The translations under genes were made by a program, and so were the position numbers. Below are positions 37,508-46,443 of a stretch of 64,000 nt of DNA, piece by piece; the stretch's first letter is position 1, and the number at the start of each line of letters is the position of its first letter. The notes under the pieces are model-generated. The model was not told the DNA's origin. It searched no databases and saw only the letters and a list, made by a program, of their open reading frames with translations. Origin of the DNA: Cryobacterium tepidiphilum (GTDB lineage Bacteria; Actinomycetota; Actinomycetes; Actinomycetales; Microbacteriaceae); contig NZ_RDSR01000008.1 of NCBI RefSeq assembly GCF_003716325.1, forward strand, positions 62,001-126,000, written 5' to 3'.

Positions 37508-37513
37508 TAGCAT
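37508..37513 (+). promoter_or_regulatory. -10 box of the histidine kinase gene, leaderless
   Basis: TAGCAT, 6 nt before the ATG at 37520. Confidence 0.45.
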
Positions 37514-37519
37514 CGACAT

Positions 37520-38731
37520 ATGCCGCCGCACTGGGACAGGGACGCCGCGTGGCCGCGCCGCGCGCCCGACGCCCCGTTCCGCGGCATGCCGCCCGGAGTG
37601 CGACTGTGGCTGCCGGTCGTGGTGTCCTTCCTGGTGCAGGTGCCGCCGGTCGCCGTTCTCGGCTGGCACCGTGCCACCGGCAGCCCGCTGGCGCTGCTGC
37701 TCGCGCTCGCCGGGCCCTTGGCGCTCATCGCCGCCCGACGGTTTCCCGGTCCCGTCGTCGCGTTCACGGCCGCCGTCGCCGGCGCACTCGTGCTCCTCCG
37801 CCCCGACATCGGCGTTCCCAACGTCGCCCTGGCGTTCGCGATCGTGCTCGGCATCGTGCGCGGCGCCCGCCTCTGGGTCTACGCGTCGGTCGGCGTCGCC
37901 TGGATCGCCACCCTGACCGTCGCCGCCGTGGCCGGCGTCAGCCTGCACCCGTTCCGGGTGGCCGCCACCACCCTCTTCCTCGCCGCGATGATGGCCCTCG
38001 GCGAGGGCATCCGCGGCCGGCGCGAACGCATCAGCGAATTCCGGCGCCGGGCCGACGAGCAGCGGACGACGGCCGAGCAGCGCGAGCGGGTGCGCATCGC
38101 CCGGGAGCTGCACGACGTGCTCGCGCACTCCCTGTCGATGATCAACGTGCAGGCGGGCGTGGGCCTGCACCTGCTGGAAAGCCAGCCGGAGAAGGCGGCC
38201 GAGGCGCTCGGCAACATCAAGGACGCCAGCAAGAACGCCCTCGACGAGGTGCGCCACGTGCTCGGCATCCTTCGCGCGGAACCGCCGGCGTCCGGGGCGG
38301 CCGAGGGGGCGCCCCTCACCCCCGAGCCCGACTTCGCCGCCCTCCCGGCGCTGGCCGACTCGTTCCGCGCGCAGGGCATGGACCTGACCTTCGTGAGCGC
38401 GCTCGAGGTCGAAGGCGCGGCGCCCGCGTCGGTGCAGCTCGCGCTGTACCGGATCTGCCAGGAGGCCCTCACCAACGTGCTGCGGCACGCTCACCCGCGC
38501 GCGGCATCCGTTTATCTCGGCTTCGACCGCGACAGCTACCTGCTCACCGTGACGAACGACGGGGAGGACGCCGTGCCCCGCGCGGTGGTGCCCGGCGGCG
38601 GCCTGCTCGGCATGCGCGAGCGGGCCGAGCTGCTCGGCGGGTCGCTCCGCGTCGGCCGGCTCGCCGACGGGTCGTTCCAGATCGAGGCGAGGATCCCGCT
38701 GCCTGTCGTCCGCCCCTCGGCGCCGTCATGA
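37520..38731 (+). CDS. NarL-family sensor histidine kinase
   Basis: 403-residue membrane sensor kinase. Four or five hydrophobic segments occupy about residues 30-160 with very short loops, so the sensor is in the membrane. The HisKA_3 phosphorylation site is IARELHDVLAHSLSMI (His near 197), and the ATP-binding domain has the LTNVLRHA and GLLGMRERAELLGG motifs. The stimulus is unknown; envelope stress is common for this class. Its stop overlaps the response regulator ATG by 4 nt. Confidence 0.92.
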   Translation: MPPHWDRDAAWPRRAPDAPFRGMPPGVRLWLPVVVSFLVQVPPVAVLGWHRATGSPLALLLALAGPLALIAARRFPGPVVAFTAAVAGALVLLRPDIGVPNVALAFAIVLGIVRGARLWVYASVGVAWIATLTVAAVAGVSLHPFRVAATTLFLAAMMALGEGIRGRRERISEFRRRADEQRTTAEQRERVRIARELHDVLAHSLSMINVQAGVGLHLLESQPEKAAEALGNIKDASKNALDEVRHVLGILRAEPPASGAAEGAPLTPEPDFAALPALADSFRAQGMDLTFVSALEVEGAAPASVQLALYRICQEALTNVLRHAHPRAASVYLGFDRDSYLLTVTNDGEDAVPRAVVPGGGLLGMRERAELLGGSLRVGRLADGSFQIEARIPLPVVRPSAPS

Positions 38732-39387
38732 TCCGGGTCGTGATCGCCGACGACCAGCGGTTGATTCGGGCCGGCTTCCGGGCGCTGCTGGACTCCGAAC
38801 CCGACATCGCGGTCGTCGCCGAGGCCGCGACGGGAACGGACGCCGTCGCGGCCGCCACCCGGCTGGCTCCCGACGTCGTGCTGATGGACATCCGCATGCC
38901 CGACGGCGACGGCCTCTGGGCGACCGAGCAGATCGTCGGCGACCCGGCCCTGGCAGCCACGCGCATCGTCGTGGTCACGACGTTCGAGCTCGATGAATAC
39001 GTGGCCCGGGCAGTCCGCGCCGGGGCCAGCGGCTTCCTGGTGAAGGACACCGAGCCGGCTGAGCTGATCCGGGCGGTGCGGGTCGTGGCAGCGGGGGAGG
39101 GCCTGCTCTCACCGAGCGTCACGGGACGGCTGCTCGCGCAGCTGTCCGGTTCCGCCCCGGTGGCAACGGATGCCGCGCGGCTCGACGTGCTCACCGCCCG
39201 CGAACGCGAGGTGCTCGCCCTCGTCGGGCGCGGCCTCACGAACGCGGAGATCGCCGGCCGCCTGTACCTGAGCCCTCTCACCGCCAAGACGCACGTCTCC
39301 CGCATCATGGCGAAACTCACCGCGAGGGATCGCGTGCACCTGGCGATCATCGCCCACGAGACCGGTCTCATCGGCCGCGCTCCCTGA
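38728..39387 (+). CDS. NarL/FixJ-type response regulator
   Basis: 219-residue transcription factor. The receiver domain has acidic pocket ADDQ, phospho-acceptor Asp in VVLMDIRMP and Lys in FLVKD. The C-terminal LuxR helix-turn-helix (about 150-210) reads LTAREREVLALVGRGLTNAE and includes the recognition helix TAKTHVSRIM. ATG in a 4-nt overlap with the kinase gene. Target genes are unknown; the small membrane gene downstream is a candidate. Confidence 0.95.
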   Translation: MIRVVIADDQRLIRAGFRALLDSEPDIAVVAEAATGTDAVAAATRLAPDVVLMDIRMPDGDGLWATEQIVGDPALAATRIVVVTTFELDEYVARAVRAGASGFLVKDTEPAELIRAVRVVAAGEGLLSPSVTGRLLAQLSGSAPVATDAARLDVLTAREREVLALVGRGLTNAEIAGRLYLSPLTAKTHVSRIMAKLTARDRVHLAIIAHETGLIGRAP

Positions 39388-39391
39388 CCGT

Positions 39392-39428
39392 TTGCCGGCA
39401 TCCCATGTCCGTTGCCGGCATCCCATGT
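39392..39428 (+). repeat. 17-bp direct repeat, two copies
   Basis: ttgccggcatcccatgt occurs at 39392-39408 and again at 39412-39428, three bases apart, just after the response regulator stop. Period is 20 bp. Could be paired protein-binding sites for the regulator or simple duplication. Confidence 0.6.
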
Positions 39429-39610
39429 GCGCGAGTGCGGGCTTTCTGTCGTGCGAGTTGCGCTGGGGCGACAAGTGGGCCGCACCGGCGGACGCGATGC
39501 CGTGTGCTCCCGGGGGAGTACGGGGAATGCCTCCCGCGGGCGGATTCGGCCGGGGCGGCGAACGAGGACGCTGGAAGCATCATCATCCGCTCCCTCAGAT
39601 TGGACTTCCC

Positions 39611-39901
39611 ATGCTTCCCACATCCCTGGCCGCCGCTTTCATGACCCACGCGGGTTGGGGCGGCGGCCCCGGCTGGTTCCTGCTGATCCCGCTGTTCTGG
39701 ATCATTCTGCTCATCGTTCTCTTCGCCGTGTTCTCGCGCCGCTGGCGGCACGGCTGGGCGGACCACCCGGGCGGCTGGCAGGCCCCGGCGGCACGCGCAG
39801 AAGGCACCCTCGCCGAGCGCTTCGCGCAGGGCGACATCGACGAGGTCGAGTACCGGGCACGGCTCGAGGTGCTGCGCGCGAACCGTCCCGACCGCCGGTA
39901 G
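39611..39901 (+). CDS. Small membrane protein with SHOCT-like tail
   Basis: 96-residue protein. One strong membrane helix (about 18-42, with Gly-Pro-Gly-Trp before it) is followed by a basic stretch and a C-terminal SHOCT-like motif (LAERFAQGDIDEVEYRARLEVL), a short helical tail found in many membrane-associated bacterial proteins. The ATG at 39611 is assumed; a second ATG ten codons later is possible. It follows the two-component genes by about 220 nt and may be their target. Confidence 0.7.
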   Translation: MLPTSLAAAFMTHAGWGGGPGWFLLIPLFWIILLIVLFAVFSRRWRHGWADHPGGWQAPAARAEGTLAERFAQGDIDEVEYRARLEVLRANRPDRR

Positions 39902-39916
39902 CAGCGCTGCCCGCTT

Positions 39917-39990
39917 CGCCGAGACGGCCGGTTCCGGTCCAGGCGGACAGGCGCGCCTGTCCGCCTCGACCGGAGCTGTGCGTCTCGGCG
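39917..39990. repeat. Palindromic intergenic repeat, copy A
   Basis: 74-bp near-perfect palindrome centred between 39953 and 39954. The arms share cgccgagacg at the ends and aggcggacaggc at the centre. It has the same plan as copies at 49937 and 55753. Lies between the SHOCT-like gene and ispG. Confidence 0.85.
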
Positions 39991-40025
39991 GTGCCGGCGC
40001 TCAGGATGCTTTCGAGCTGGCCGCG

Positions 40026-40031
40026 TAAGCT
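40026..40031 (+). promoter_or_regulatory. -10 box of ispG, leaderless
   Basis: TAAGCT, 6 nt before the GTG start at 40038. Confidence 0.5.
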
Positions 40032-40037
40032 AGCGGC

Positions 40038-41198
40038 GTGCCAGCAATCAATCTGGGGATGCCGAAAGTCCCCGAGGTCCTCGCTCCCCGCCGCAAGTCC
40101 CGGCAGATCCGGGTCGGCAAGGTCCTGGTCGGCGGCAACGCGCCCGTGAGCGTGCAGTCGATGACCACGACCCCGACCACGAACATCAACGCGACCCTGC
40201 AGCAGATCGCCGAGCTCACGGCATCCGGGTGTGACATCGTGCGTGTCGCCGTGCCGAGCCGCGACGACGCCGAGGCCCTGCCGATCATCGCCAAGAAGAG
40301 CCAGATCCCGGTGATCGCCGACATCCACTTCCAGCCCAACTACGTGTTCGCGGCCATCGACGCCGGGTGCGCCGGCGTGCGGGTGAACCCGGGGAACATC
40401 CGCAAGTTCGACGACCAGGTGGGAAAGATCGCGGCCGCCGCCAAGGCCGCCGGGGTGTCGCTCCGTATCGGCGTCAACGCCGGCTCGCTGGAGCCGAGCC
40501 TGCTCGCGAAGTACGGCAAGCCCACCCCGGAGGCGCTCGTGGAGAGCGCCGTGTGGGAGGCCAGCCTGTTCGAGGAGCACGACTTCCACGACTTCAAGAT
40601 CTCGGTCAAGCACAACGACCCCATCGTGATGGTGAAGGCGTACCGGCAGCTCGCCGAGCGCGGCGACTGGCCGCTGCACCTCGGCGTGACCGAGGCGGGC
40701 CCGGCGTTCCAGGGCACGATCAAGAGCGCGACGGCGTTCGGCATCCTGCTCTCCGAGGGCATCGGCGACACCATCCGCGTCTCGCTGTCGGCGCCGCCGG
40801 CCGAGGAGGTCAAGGTGGGCCTGCAGATCCTGCAGTCGCTGAACCTGCGCGAGCGCAAGCTCGAGATCGTCTCCTGCCCCAGCTGCGGCCGCGCGCAGGT
40901 CGACGTGTACAAGCTCGCCAACGACGTGACCGACGGCCTGGAGGGCATGACCGTGCCGCTGCGCGTCGCCGTGATGGGATGCGTCGTCAACGGCCCCGGC
41001 GAAGCCCGTGAGGCCGATCTCGGTGTGGCGAGCGGCAACGGCAAGGGCCAGATCTTCGTCAAGGGCGAGGTCATCAAGACCGTGCCGGAGTCGGAGATCG
41101 TGGCCACCCTCATCGAGGAGGCCAACCGCATCGCCGCCGAGATGCCGGCCGGCGACACGAGCGTCGGCGAGCCGGTCGTCACCGTCGGCGCGAACTGA
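40038..41198 (+). CDS. ispG: 4-hydroxy-3-methylbut-2-enyl diphosphate synthase
   Basis: 386-residue iron-sulfur enzyme of the MEP pathway (GcpE), making HMBPP. The TIM-barrel half contains [10 protein letters not shown] and [10 protein letters not shown]. The C-terminal half holds the 4Fe-4S ligands in [11 protein letters not shown] and [17 protein letters not shown] start set by the TAAGCT box 6 nt upstream. With dxr 6 kb upstream it gives two MEP steps in the window. Confidence 0.98.
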   Translation: MPAINLGMPKVPEVLAPRRKSRQIRVGKVLVGGNAPVSVQSMTTTPTTNINATLQQIAELTASGCDIVRVAVPSRDDAEALPIIAKKSQIPVIADIHFQPNYVFAAIDAGCAGVRVNPGNIRKFDDQVGKIAAAAKAAGVSLRIGVNAGSLEPSLLAKYGKPTPEALVESAVWEASLFEEHDFHDFKISVKHNDPIVMVKAYRQLAERGDWPLHLGVTEAGPAFQGTIKSATAFGILLSEGIGDTIRVSLSAPPAEEVKVGLQILQSLNLRERKLEIVSCPSCGRAQVDVYKLANDVTDGLEGMTVPLRVAVMGCVVNGPGEAREADLGVASGNGKGQIFVKGEVIKTVPESEIVATLIEEANRIAAEMPAGDTSVGEPVVTVGAN

Positions 41199-41302
41199 GG
41201 CGCAGCCGCATCCGCTGAGAAAATTACGGACCATGCCCCGTTTCCCGCCGTCGAGCACTTTCAGACGGTGCGCGCGGTGAGCGGATGACGGCTCCCGGCC
41301 GC

Positions 41303-41308
41303 TAGCCT
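41303..41308 (+). promoter_or_regulatory. -10 box of the prolyl iminopeptidase gene
   Basis: TAGCCT, one base before an in-frame GTG (41310) and 7 nt before the next GTG (41316); favours the second as the leaderless start. Confidence 0.4.
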
Positions 41309-41309
41309 C

Positions 41310-42263
41310 GTGAGCGTGTTCCCCGCCCATGAACCCATCGCCTCCGGCCGCCTTCCGGTCAGCGGCGGAAACGAGATCTACTGGGAGACATCCGGCAACC
41401 CCGACGGCACGCCGCTCGTCCACCTGCACGGCGGTCCCGGATCGGGTGCGGGCAGCTGGTACCGACAGCTCTACGACCCGAGCACATTCCTCATCGTGTC
41501 GTTCGACCAGCGCGGCTGCGGACGAAGCCGCCCGCTGGCCTCCGAGGATCCAGCCCTCCTGCCGATGAACACGACGGCACAGCAGATCGCCGACATCGAA
41601 GCGCTCCGCGAGCATCTGCGGGTCGACGCGTGGCTGGTCTCAGGCCTGTCGTGGGGTTCGACGCTCGCCCTCGCGTATGCCGAGGCGCACCCGCGCCGGG
41701 TCACGGCGATGGTCCTGGCCGCCGTCGCGACCACGACCGCCGCGGAAGTCGAGTGGATCACCGAGGGCGTGGGCAGGATCTTCCCCCGGGAGTGGGACGA
41801 GTTCGCCACTGCAGCGCAGGCCCGGCCCGGGCAACGGATCATCGACGCGTACTACGAGCGGATCACCGACCCGGACCCGTTCGTCAGGGAGCGCGCCGCC
41901 CGCGCCTGGTGCACGTGGGAAGACGTTCACGTGTCGCTCGCGCACGGGTTCAAGCCGAGTGCGCGGTTCGACGACCCCGGGTTCCGGCTTCTCTTCGCCA
42001 CCCTCGTCATCCACTACTTCGCACATTCCGGCTTCCCGGATGCTGGTGGGATCTGGGCGAACCTGGAGCGCATCCGTCACATCCCCGTGGTACTCATCCA
42101 CGGCAGGCTCGACATCAGTTCGCCGCTGGCCACCGCCTGGAACCTGCACAAGCAGTGGCCCGGCAGCCGCCTCGTCGTGATCGACGACGAGGGACACGGC
42201 GGCGGCGGGATGTTCGAGGCGCTGTCGCTCGCGGCATCCGGACTCGCCCGGCAGCTGCGGTGA
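41310..42263 (+). CDS. pip: Prolyl iminopeptidase
   Basis: 317-residue alpha/beta hydrolase of peptidase family S33, releasing N-terminal proline from peptides. Motifs are HGGPGSGAG (oxyanion hole), DQRGCGRS, and the nucleophile elbow GLSWGS; the catalytic His is in DDEGHGGGG. The motif set matches proline iminopeptidases rather than general hydrolases. A second in-frame GTG at 41316 is probably the real start, being 7 nt behind the TAGCCT box. Confidence 0.92.
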   Translation: MSVFPAHEPIASGRLPVSGGNEIYWETSGNPDGTPLVHLHGGPGSGAGSWYRQLYDPSTFLIVSFDQRGCGRSRPLASEDPALLPMNTTAQQIADIEALREHLRVDAWLVSGLSWGSTLALAYAEAHPRRVTAMVLAAVATTTAAEVEWITEGVGRIFPREWDEFATAAQARPGQRIIDAYYERITDPDPFVRERAARAWCTWEDVHVSLAHGFKPSARFDDPGFRLLFATLVIHYFAHSGFPDAGGIWANLERIRHIPVVLIHGRLDISSPLATAWNLHKQWPGSRLVVIDDEGHGGGGMFEALSLAASGLARQLR

Positions 42264-42298
42264 CCCACGCGGCGGGAGGGGCCGCCCGGCCGGGACCG

Positions 42299-42304
42299 TA
42301 AAGT
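42299..42304 (+). promoter_or_regulatory. -10 box of proS, leaderless
   Basis: TAAAGT, 6 nt before the GTG start at 42311. Confidence 0.5.
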
Positions 42305-42310
42305 AGTGGG

Positions 42311-44074
42311 GTGCCTACACGCCTCTCCAACTACTTCCTCCGTACGCTCCGCGAAGACCCCTCCGACGCGGAGGTCACCAGCCACCGGCTCCTGGTGCGG
42401 GCCGGCTATATCCGCCGGCAGGCGCCGGGCGTCTTCGCCTGGCTGCCGATCGGGCTGCGGGTGAAGGCAAAGATCGAGAAGGTCGTCCGCGAGGAGATGG
42501 CGGCCGCCGGCGCGCACGAGGTGCACTTCCCGGCGCTGCTGCCGCGCGAGCCCTACGAGGTCTCCGGGCGCTGGGCCGAGTACGGCGACGCCCTGTTCCG
42601 CCTGCAGGACCGCAAGGGGTCCGACATGCTGCTCGCGCCCACCCACGAGGAGGTGTTCACCCTGCTCGTGAAGGACCTCTACAACAGCTACAAGGACCTG
42701 CCCCTGTCGATCTACCAGATCCAGGACAAGTACCGCGACGAGGCCCGCCCCCGCGCCGGCCTCCTGCGCGGTCGCGAGTTCACCATGAAGGACGCCTACT
42801 CCTTCGACTACACCGACGCGGGCCTCGACGCCAGCTACGAGGCGCAACGCGACGCCTACGAGCGCATCTTCACCCGCCTGGGTCTCGAGTACGTGATCGT
42901 GAAAGCGGATGCCGGTGCCATGGGCGGGTCGCGGAGCGAGGAGTTCCTGCACCCCACGCCCGTCGGAGAGGACACCTTCGTGCGTTCGGCGGGCGGGTAC
43001 GCGGCGAACGTGGAGGCGTTCACCACCCTCGTTCCGGAGGCGCTGAGCTGGGACGGCCTGCCGCCGGCCCAGGTGTTCCCGACCCCCGACACCCCCACCA
43101 TCCAGACGCTCGTCGACAGCGCCAACCGGAACCAGCCGCGTCCCGACGGGCGTGACTGGACGGCGGCCGACACCCTCAAGAACGTCGTGCTCGCCCTCAC
43201 CGGCCTCGACGGATCCCGCGAGCTCGTCGTCGTCGGCCTGCCCGGCGACCGTGACGTGGACCTCAAGCGCGTCGAGGTGGCCTTCGCCCCGGCGGAGGTC
43301 GAAGCGGCCAACGACGAGGACTTTGCGAAGCACCCCGGCCTGGTCAAGGGATACATCGGCCCGTGGTCTGCGGATGGTGCGGTGCTGGGCGAGACCTCGG
43401 CCACCGGCATCCGTTACCTGCTCGACCCTCGCGTCGTCGACGGCACGGAATGGATCACCGGCGCCAACGAACACGGTCACCACGTGTACGGGCTCGTCGC
43501 GGGGCGCGACTTCCAGGCGGACGGCACCGTCGAGGCCGCTGAGGTGCTCGCCGGCGACCCGGCACCGGATGGCTCCGGTCCCGTCGAACTCGCGCGCGGC
43601 ATGGAGATCGGCCACGTCTTCCAGCTCGGCCGCAAGTACGCCGAAGCGCTCGGGCTCAAGGTGCTCGACGAGAACGGCAAGCTCGTCACCGTCACCATGG
43701 GCTCGTACGGCATCGGCGTCACCCGCATCCTCGCGATCATCGCCGAGCTGACCAGCGATGAGAAGGGACTGGTCTGGCCGCCGGCCGTGGCGCCCTTCGA
43801 CGTGCACGTCATCGCCACCGGGCGCGACCAGGTCGTGTTCGACACCGCCGAATCCGTCGTGGCCGCGATCGAGGCGACCGGCCGCGAGGTGCTCTACGAC
43901 GACCGCCCCAAGGTGTCGCCGGGCGTGAAGTTCGGCGACGCGGAGCTGATCGGCGTGCCCCAGATCGTCATCGTCGGGCGGGGCGCCGCCGACGGCGTCG
44001 TCGAGCTCTGGGATCGCCGCACCGGGGAGCGCACGAGCCTGCCCGTCGCCGAGGTCGCCTCCCGCCTGCCCTGA
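42311..44074 (+). CDS. proS: Prolyl-tRNA synthetase, bacterial type
   Basis: 587-residue class II aminoacyl-tRNA synthetase. Motif 1 and 2 segments ([16 protein letters not shown] and [29 protein letters not shown]) are near the N-terminus, an editing (INS) insertion lies around 225-390, and motif 3 reads [12 protein letters not shown]. The C-terminal anticodon domain is complete. The INS domain marks the bacterial type with mischarged-alanine proofreading. GTG start 6 nt behind TAAAGT. Confidence 0.98.
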   Translation: MPTRLSNYFLRTLREDPSDAEVTSHRLLVRAGYIRRQAPGVFAWLPIGLRVKAKIEKVVREEMAAAGAHEVHFPALLPREPYEVSGRWAEYGDALFRLQDRKGSDMLLAPTHEEVFTLLVKDLYNSYKDLPLSIYQIQDKYRDEARPRAGLLRGREFTMKDAYSFDYTDAGLDASYEAQRDAYERIFTRLGLEYVIVKADAGAMGGSRSEEFLHPTPVGEDTFVRSAGGYAANVEAFTTLVPEALSWDGLPPAQVFPTPDTPTIQTLVDSANRNQPRPDGRDWTAADTLKNVVLALTGLDGSRELVVVGLPGDRDVDLKRVEVAFAPAEVEAANDEDFAKHPGLVKGYIGPWSADGAVLGETSATGIRYLLDPRVVDGTEWITGANEHGHHVYGLVAGRDFQADGTVEAAEVLAGDPAPDGSGPVELARGMEIGHVFQLGRKYAEALGLKVLDENGKLVTVTMGSYGIGVTRILAIIAELTSDEKGLVWPPAVAPFDVHVIATGRDQVVFDTAESVVAAIEATGREVLYDDRPKVSPGVKFGDAELIGVPQIVIVGRGAADGVVELWDRRTGERTSLPVAEVASRLP

Positions 44075-44154
44075 CCGGCCGCTCTTCTGCTCCGAGCTGT
44101 ACCGCATTCAGGATGCGCCCGGCGTGTCGCGGAGGGGAGTGCGGGAGCGTGAGG

Positions 44155-44982
44155 TCAGAGGCGGGCGACACGCGTGCGCACGCACAGGTAGAGGCCGTAC
44201 GTGACCACGCCGACGCCCATGGCCAGGAGGATCGCGTCGCCGAAGGGGAGGGTGCCGAGCGTCTTCAGCGCGGTGTCGAACCCGCTCGCCTTGGCGGGAT
44301 CCGAGGTGAGCGCGCCGAGCAGGAACAGGATGCCCACCACGAGGAGTGCCGCCCCCTTGGCGATGTACCCGACCACGCCGACGACGAGCGTGGCGAGCCC
44401 CGCGGCGCCCGTGGGCATCCGCAGGTCGTTGGTGATCCTGGTCGTGGCGCCGCGGAAGACGAAGACGCCGCCGATGGAGCCGATCACGATGCCGACGGCC
44501 ATGACCAGGAACATGCCGCCCGGGGCCGACAGCAGGGCGCGGACAATGCCGCGCGTCGTGTCGGACGAGCTGGCCTCGCCGCCGCTCGCGAACCGGAACG
44601 CGGTGCCGGCGACGACGAAGTAGGCGATCGCCTTGCTGGCCTCCTTGATCCGCCGGGCCCAGCGGAGTGGCCAGTGCTCGGCGCGGGCGAGCATGGCCTG
44701 CAGGCACTGCCAGGCGCCGAGCGCCACAAGCCCCACGACCACGGCCCAGAGCACCACGACACCGCCCGGCGTCTTCGCCACCTGGTGCAGCGCCCCCGAG
44801 AGGTCGGCCTCGCCGCCGCCCGCGCCGACCGCCGCGCTGACGGCGATCGCCCCGATGATGATGTGCAGCAGGCCGCTCACTGCGAAGCCCGTTCGGGCCA
44901 GCGCGCGCAGCGGCGTCTGCTCCTGCGCGGTGGAGGCGGCGTCCTGCGCCGCTTCCTTCACCGACCCGCCGTCGCCTGTCAC
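44155..44982 (-). CDS. DUF1206 membrane protein
   Basis: 275-residue integral membrane protein with six predicted helices in three pairs, matching DUF1206, whose repeats start with motifs like RTGFAVSGLLHIIIG, and YFVVAGTAFRF, and YIAKGAALLVVGILF. Function unknown. The GTG at 44982 lies 6 nt behind a TACGCT box and is preferred over an in-frame GTG at 45006. It diverges from nusA and occupies the position where rimP is usually found. Confidence 0.88.
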   Translation of the reverse strand: MTGDGGSVKEAAQDAASTAQEQTPLRALARTGFAVSGLLHIIIGAIAVSAAVGAGGGEADLSGALHQVAKTPGGVVVLWAVVVGLVALGAWQCLQAMLARAEHWPLRWARRIKEASKAIAYFVVAGTAFRFASGGEASSSDTTRGIVRALLSAPGGMFLVMAVGIVIGSIGGVFVFRGATTRITNDLRMPTGAAGLATLVVGVVGYIAKGAALLVVGILFLLGALTSDPAKASGFDTALKTLGTLPFGDAILLAMGVGVVTYGLYLCVRTRVARL

Positions 44983-44988
44983 GGCCCC

Positions 44989-44994
44989 AGCGTA
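44989..44994 (-). promoter_or_regulatory. -10 box of the DUF1206 gene, decides its start
   Basis: TACGCT on the minus strand, 6 nt before the GTG at 44982 and inside the alternative longer frame. Confidence 0.45.
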
Positions 44995-45090
44995 TCCCGG
45001 TGTCACGGCGCCCGGTCCATCGGGTACCGTAGAGGGTGATCCGCCCTGCCGTTTTCACGGGCGGCACAATCTGAATAGAGGAGGCCGGCC

Positions 45091-46101
45091 ATGGACATCG
45101 ACCTCAGCATGTTGCGGCTGATGGAGCGCGAGAAAGAGATCCCCTTCGAGGAACTCGCGCAGATCATCGAGCAAGCGATCCTGACCGCGTATCTCAAGCA
45201 CATCCACCCGGGTGAGCACATGAAGCAGGCCGCCGGCGAGGAGCCGGGCGCGCGCGTGCACCTCGACCGCAAGACCGGCCACGTGTCGATCTACGTGCCC
45301 GAGCGTGACGACGAGGGCAACATCATCGGCGAGGCCGTCGACGACCCGAGTGACTTCGGCCGCATCGCCGCCTTCGCGGCCAAGCAGGTCATCAACCAGC
45401 GCCTGCGCGACCTGGCGGATGACGCGGTGCTGGGTGAGTTCCGCAGCCGCGAGGGAGACATCGTGGCCGGGGTGATCCAGCAGGGTCCGAACCCGCGCAT
45501 GATCCACGTCGACCTCGGCACCGTCGAGGCCATCCTGCCGCCCGAGGAGCAGGTGCCGGGGGAGAGCTACGACCACGGCTCCCGCATCCGCGTCTACGTG
45601 ACGAGCGTGAGCAAGGGGACCAAGGGGCCGCAGATCACGGTGTCGCGCACCCACCCCTCACTCGTGCGCAAGCTGTTCGCGCTCGAGGTGCCGGAGATCG
45701 CCAGCGGCGTCGTCGAGATCGTGTCGCTGGCCCGCGAGGCGGGCCACCGCACGAAGATCGCCGTGCGGGCCACCGAACCCGGCGTGAACGCCAAGGGCGC
45801 CTGCATCGGCGAGCTCGGCCAGCGCGTGCGGGCCGTCACCGCCGAGCTCGGCAACGAGAAGATCGATATCGTCGACTTCTCCACCGACCTGCCCACGTTC
45901 GTCGCCAGCGCGCTGTCGCCCGCCCGGGTCACCAGCTCGTACGTGATCGACGAGGCCACCAAGGCCGTGCGGGCGCTGGTTCCCGACTACCAGCTGTCGC
46001 TCGCGATCGGCAAGGAAGGCCAGAACGCGCGCCTCGCGGCCAAGCTCACGGGCGCCAAGATCGACATCCAACCTGACAGTATTCTGGAGGACGCAGAATA
46101 G
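45091..46101 (+). CDS. nusA: Transcription termination/antitermination factor NusA
   Basis: 336-residue RNA-polymerase-binding factor of the short actinobacterial form. The N-terminal polymerase-binding domain (1-105), S1 domain (about 108-185) and two KH domains (about 190-330) are present; the KH2 motif reads LAIGKEGQNARLAAKLTG. The acidic repeats of E. coli NusA are absent, as usual here. The ATG follows GAGGAGG. First gene of nusA-ylxR-infB-rbfA. Confidence 0.98.
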   Translation: MDIDLSMLRLMEREKEIPFEELAQIIEQAILTAYLKHIHPGEHMKQAAGEEPGARVHLDRKTGHVSIYVPERDDEGNIIGEAVDDPSDFGRIAAFAAKQVINQRLRDLADDAVLGEFRSREGDIVAGVIQQGPNPRMIHVDLGTVEAILPPEEQVPGESYDHGSRIRVYVTSVSKGTKGPQITVSRTHPSLVRKLFALEVPEIASGVVEIVSLAREAGHRTKIAVRATEPGVNAKGACIGELGQRVRAVTAELGNEKIDIVDFSTDLPTFVASALSPARVTSSYVIDEATKAVRALVPDYQLSLAIGKEGQNARLAAKLTGAKIDIQPDSILEDAE

Positions 46102-46109
46102 GGAGTACC

Positions 46110-46367
46110 ATGGAACCTGTCAGAACGTGCATTGGATGCCGTCTCTGCGCTCCGCGGTCCTCGCTCCTGAGGGTTGTCGCCCGGGACTCACACGTCGAGG
46201 CAGATGAAACTGCCACACTGCCCGGGCGTGGTGCGTGGTTGCATCCGACTCCCTCGTGCTTTCAGAATGCGGTGCGGCGACGCGCTTTCGGGCGCGCCCT
46301 TCGTATGACCGGCCAGCCGGACACGACCCAACTAGAGAACAGGCTGAATTGGCTAATGGATAACTAA
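46110..46367 (+). CDS. ylxR: YlxR family RNA-binding protein
   Basis: 85-residue protein with the family signature PVRTCIGCRLCAPRSSLLRVV and PGRGAWLHP. YlxR (RnpM) binds RNA and, in Bacillus, modulates RNase P. It sits 8 nt after nusA and before infB, its standard position. Confidence 0.95.
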   Translation: MEPVRTCIGCRLCAPRSSLLRVVARDSHVEADETATLPGRGAWLHPTPSCFQNAVRRRAFGRALRMTGQPDTTQLENRLNWLMDN

Positions 46368-46443
46368 TGAGCGGCTCGAAATGAGACCCGTCCGTTACTA
46401 ACGGTCTGCCCCTTTCCGGGTGCAGGCCCGGAACAGGAGAATT

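Noticed and set aside
37549..38727. Apparent fusion of a basic protein to the response regulator
   Set aside because: The upstream part is out-of-frame translation of the histidine kinase; the regulator starts at the overlapping ATG at 38728.
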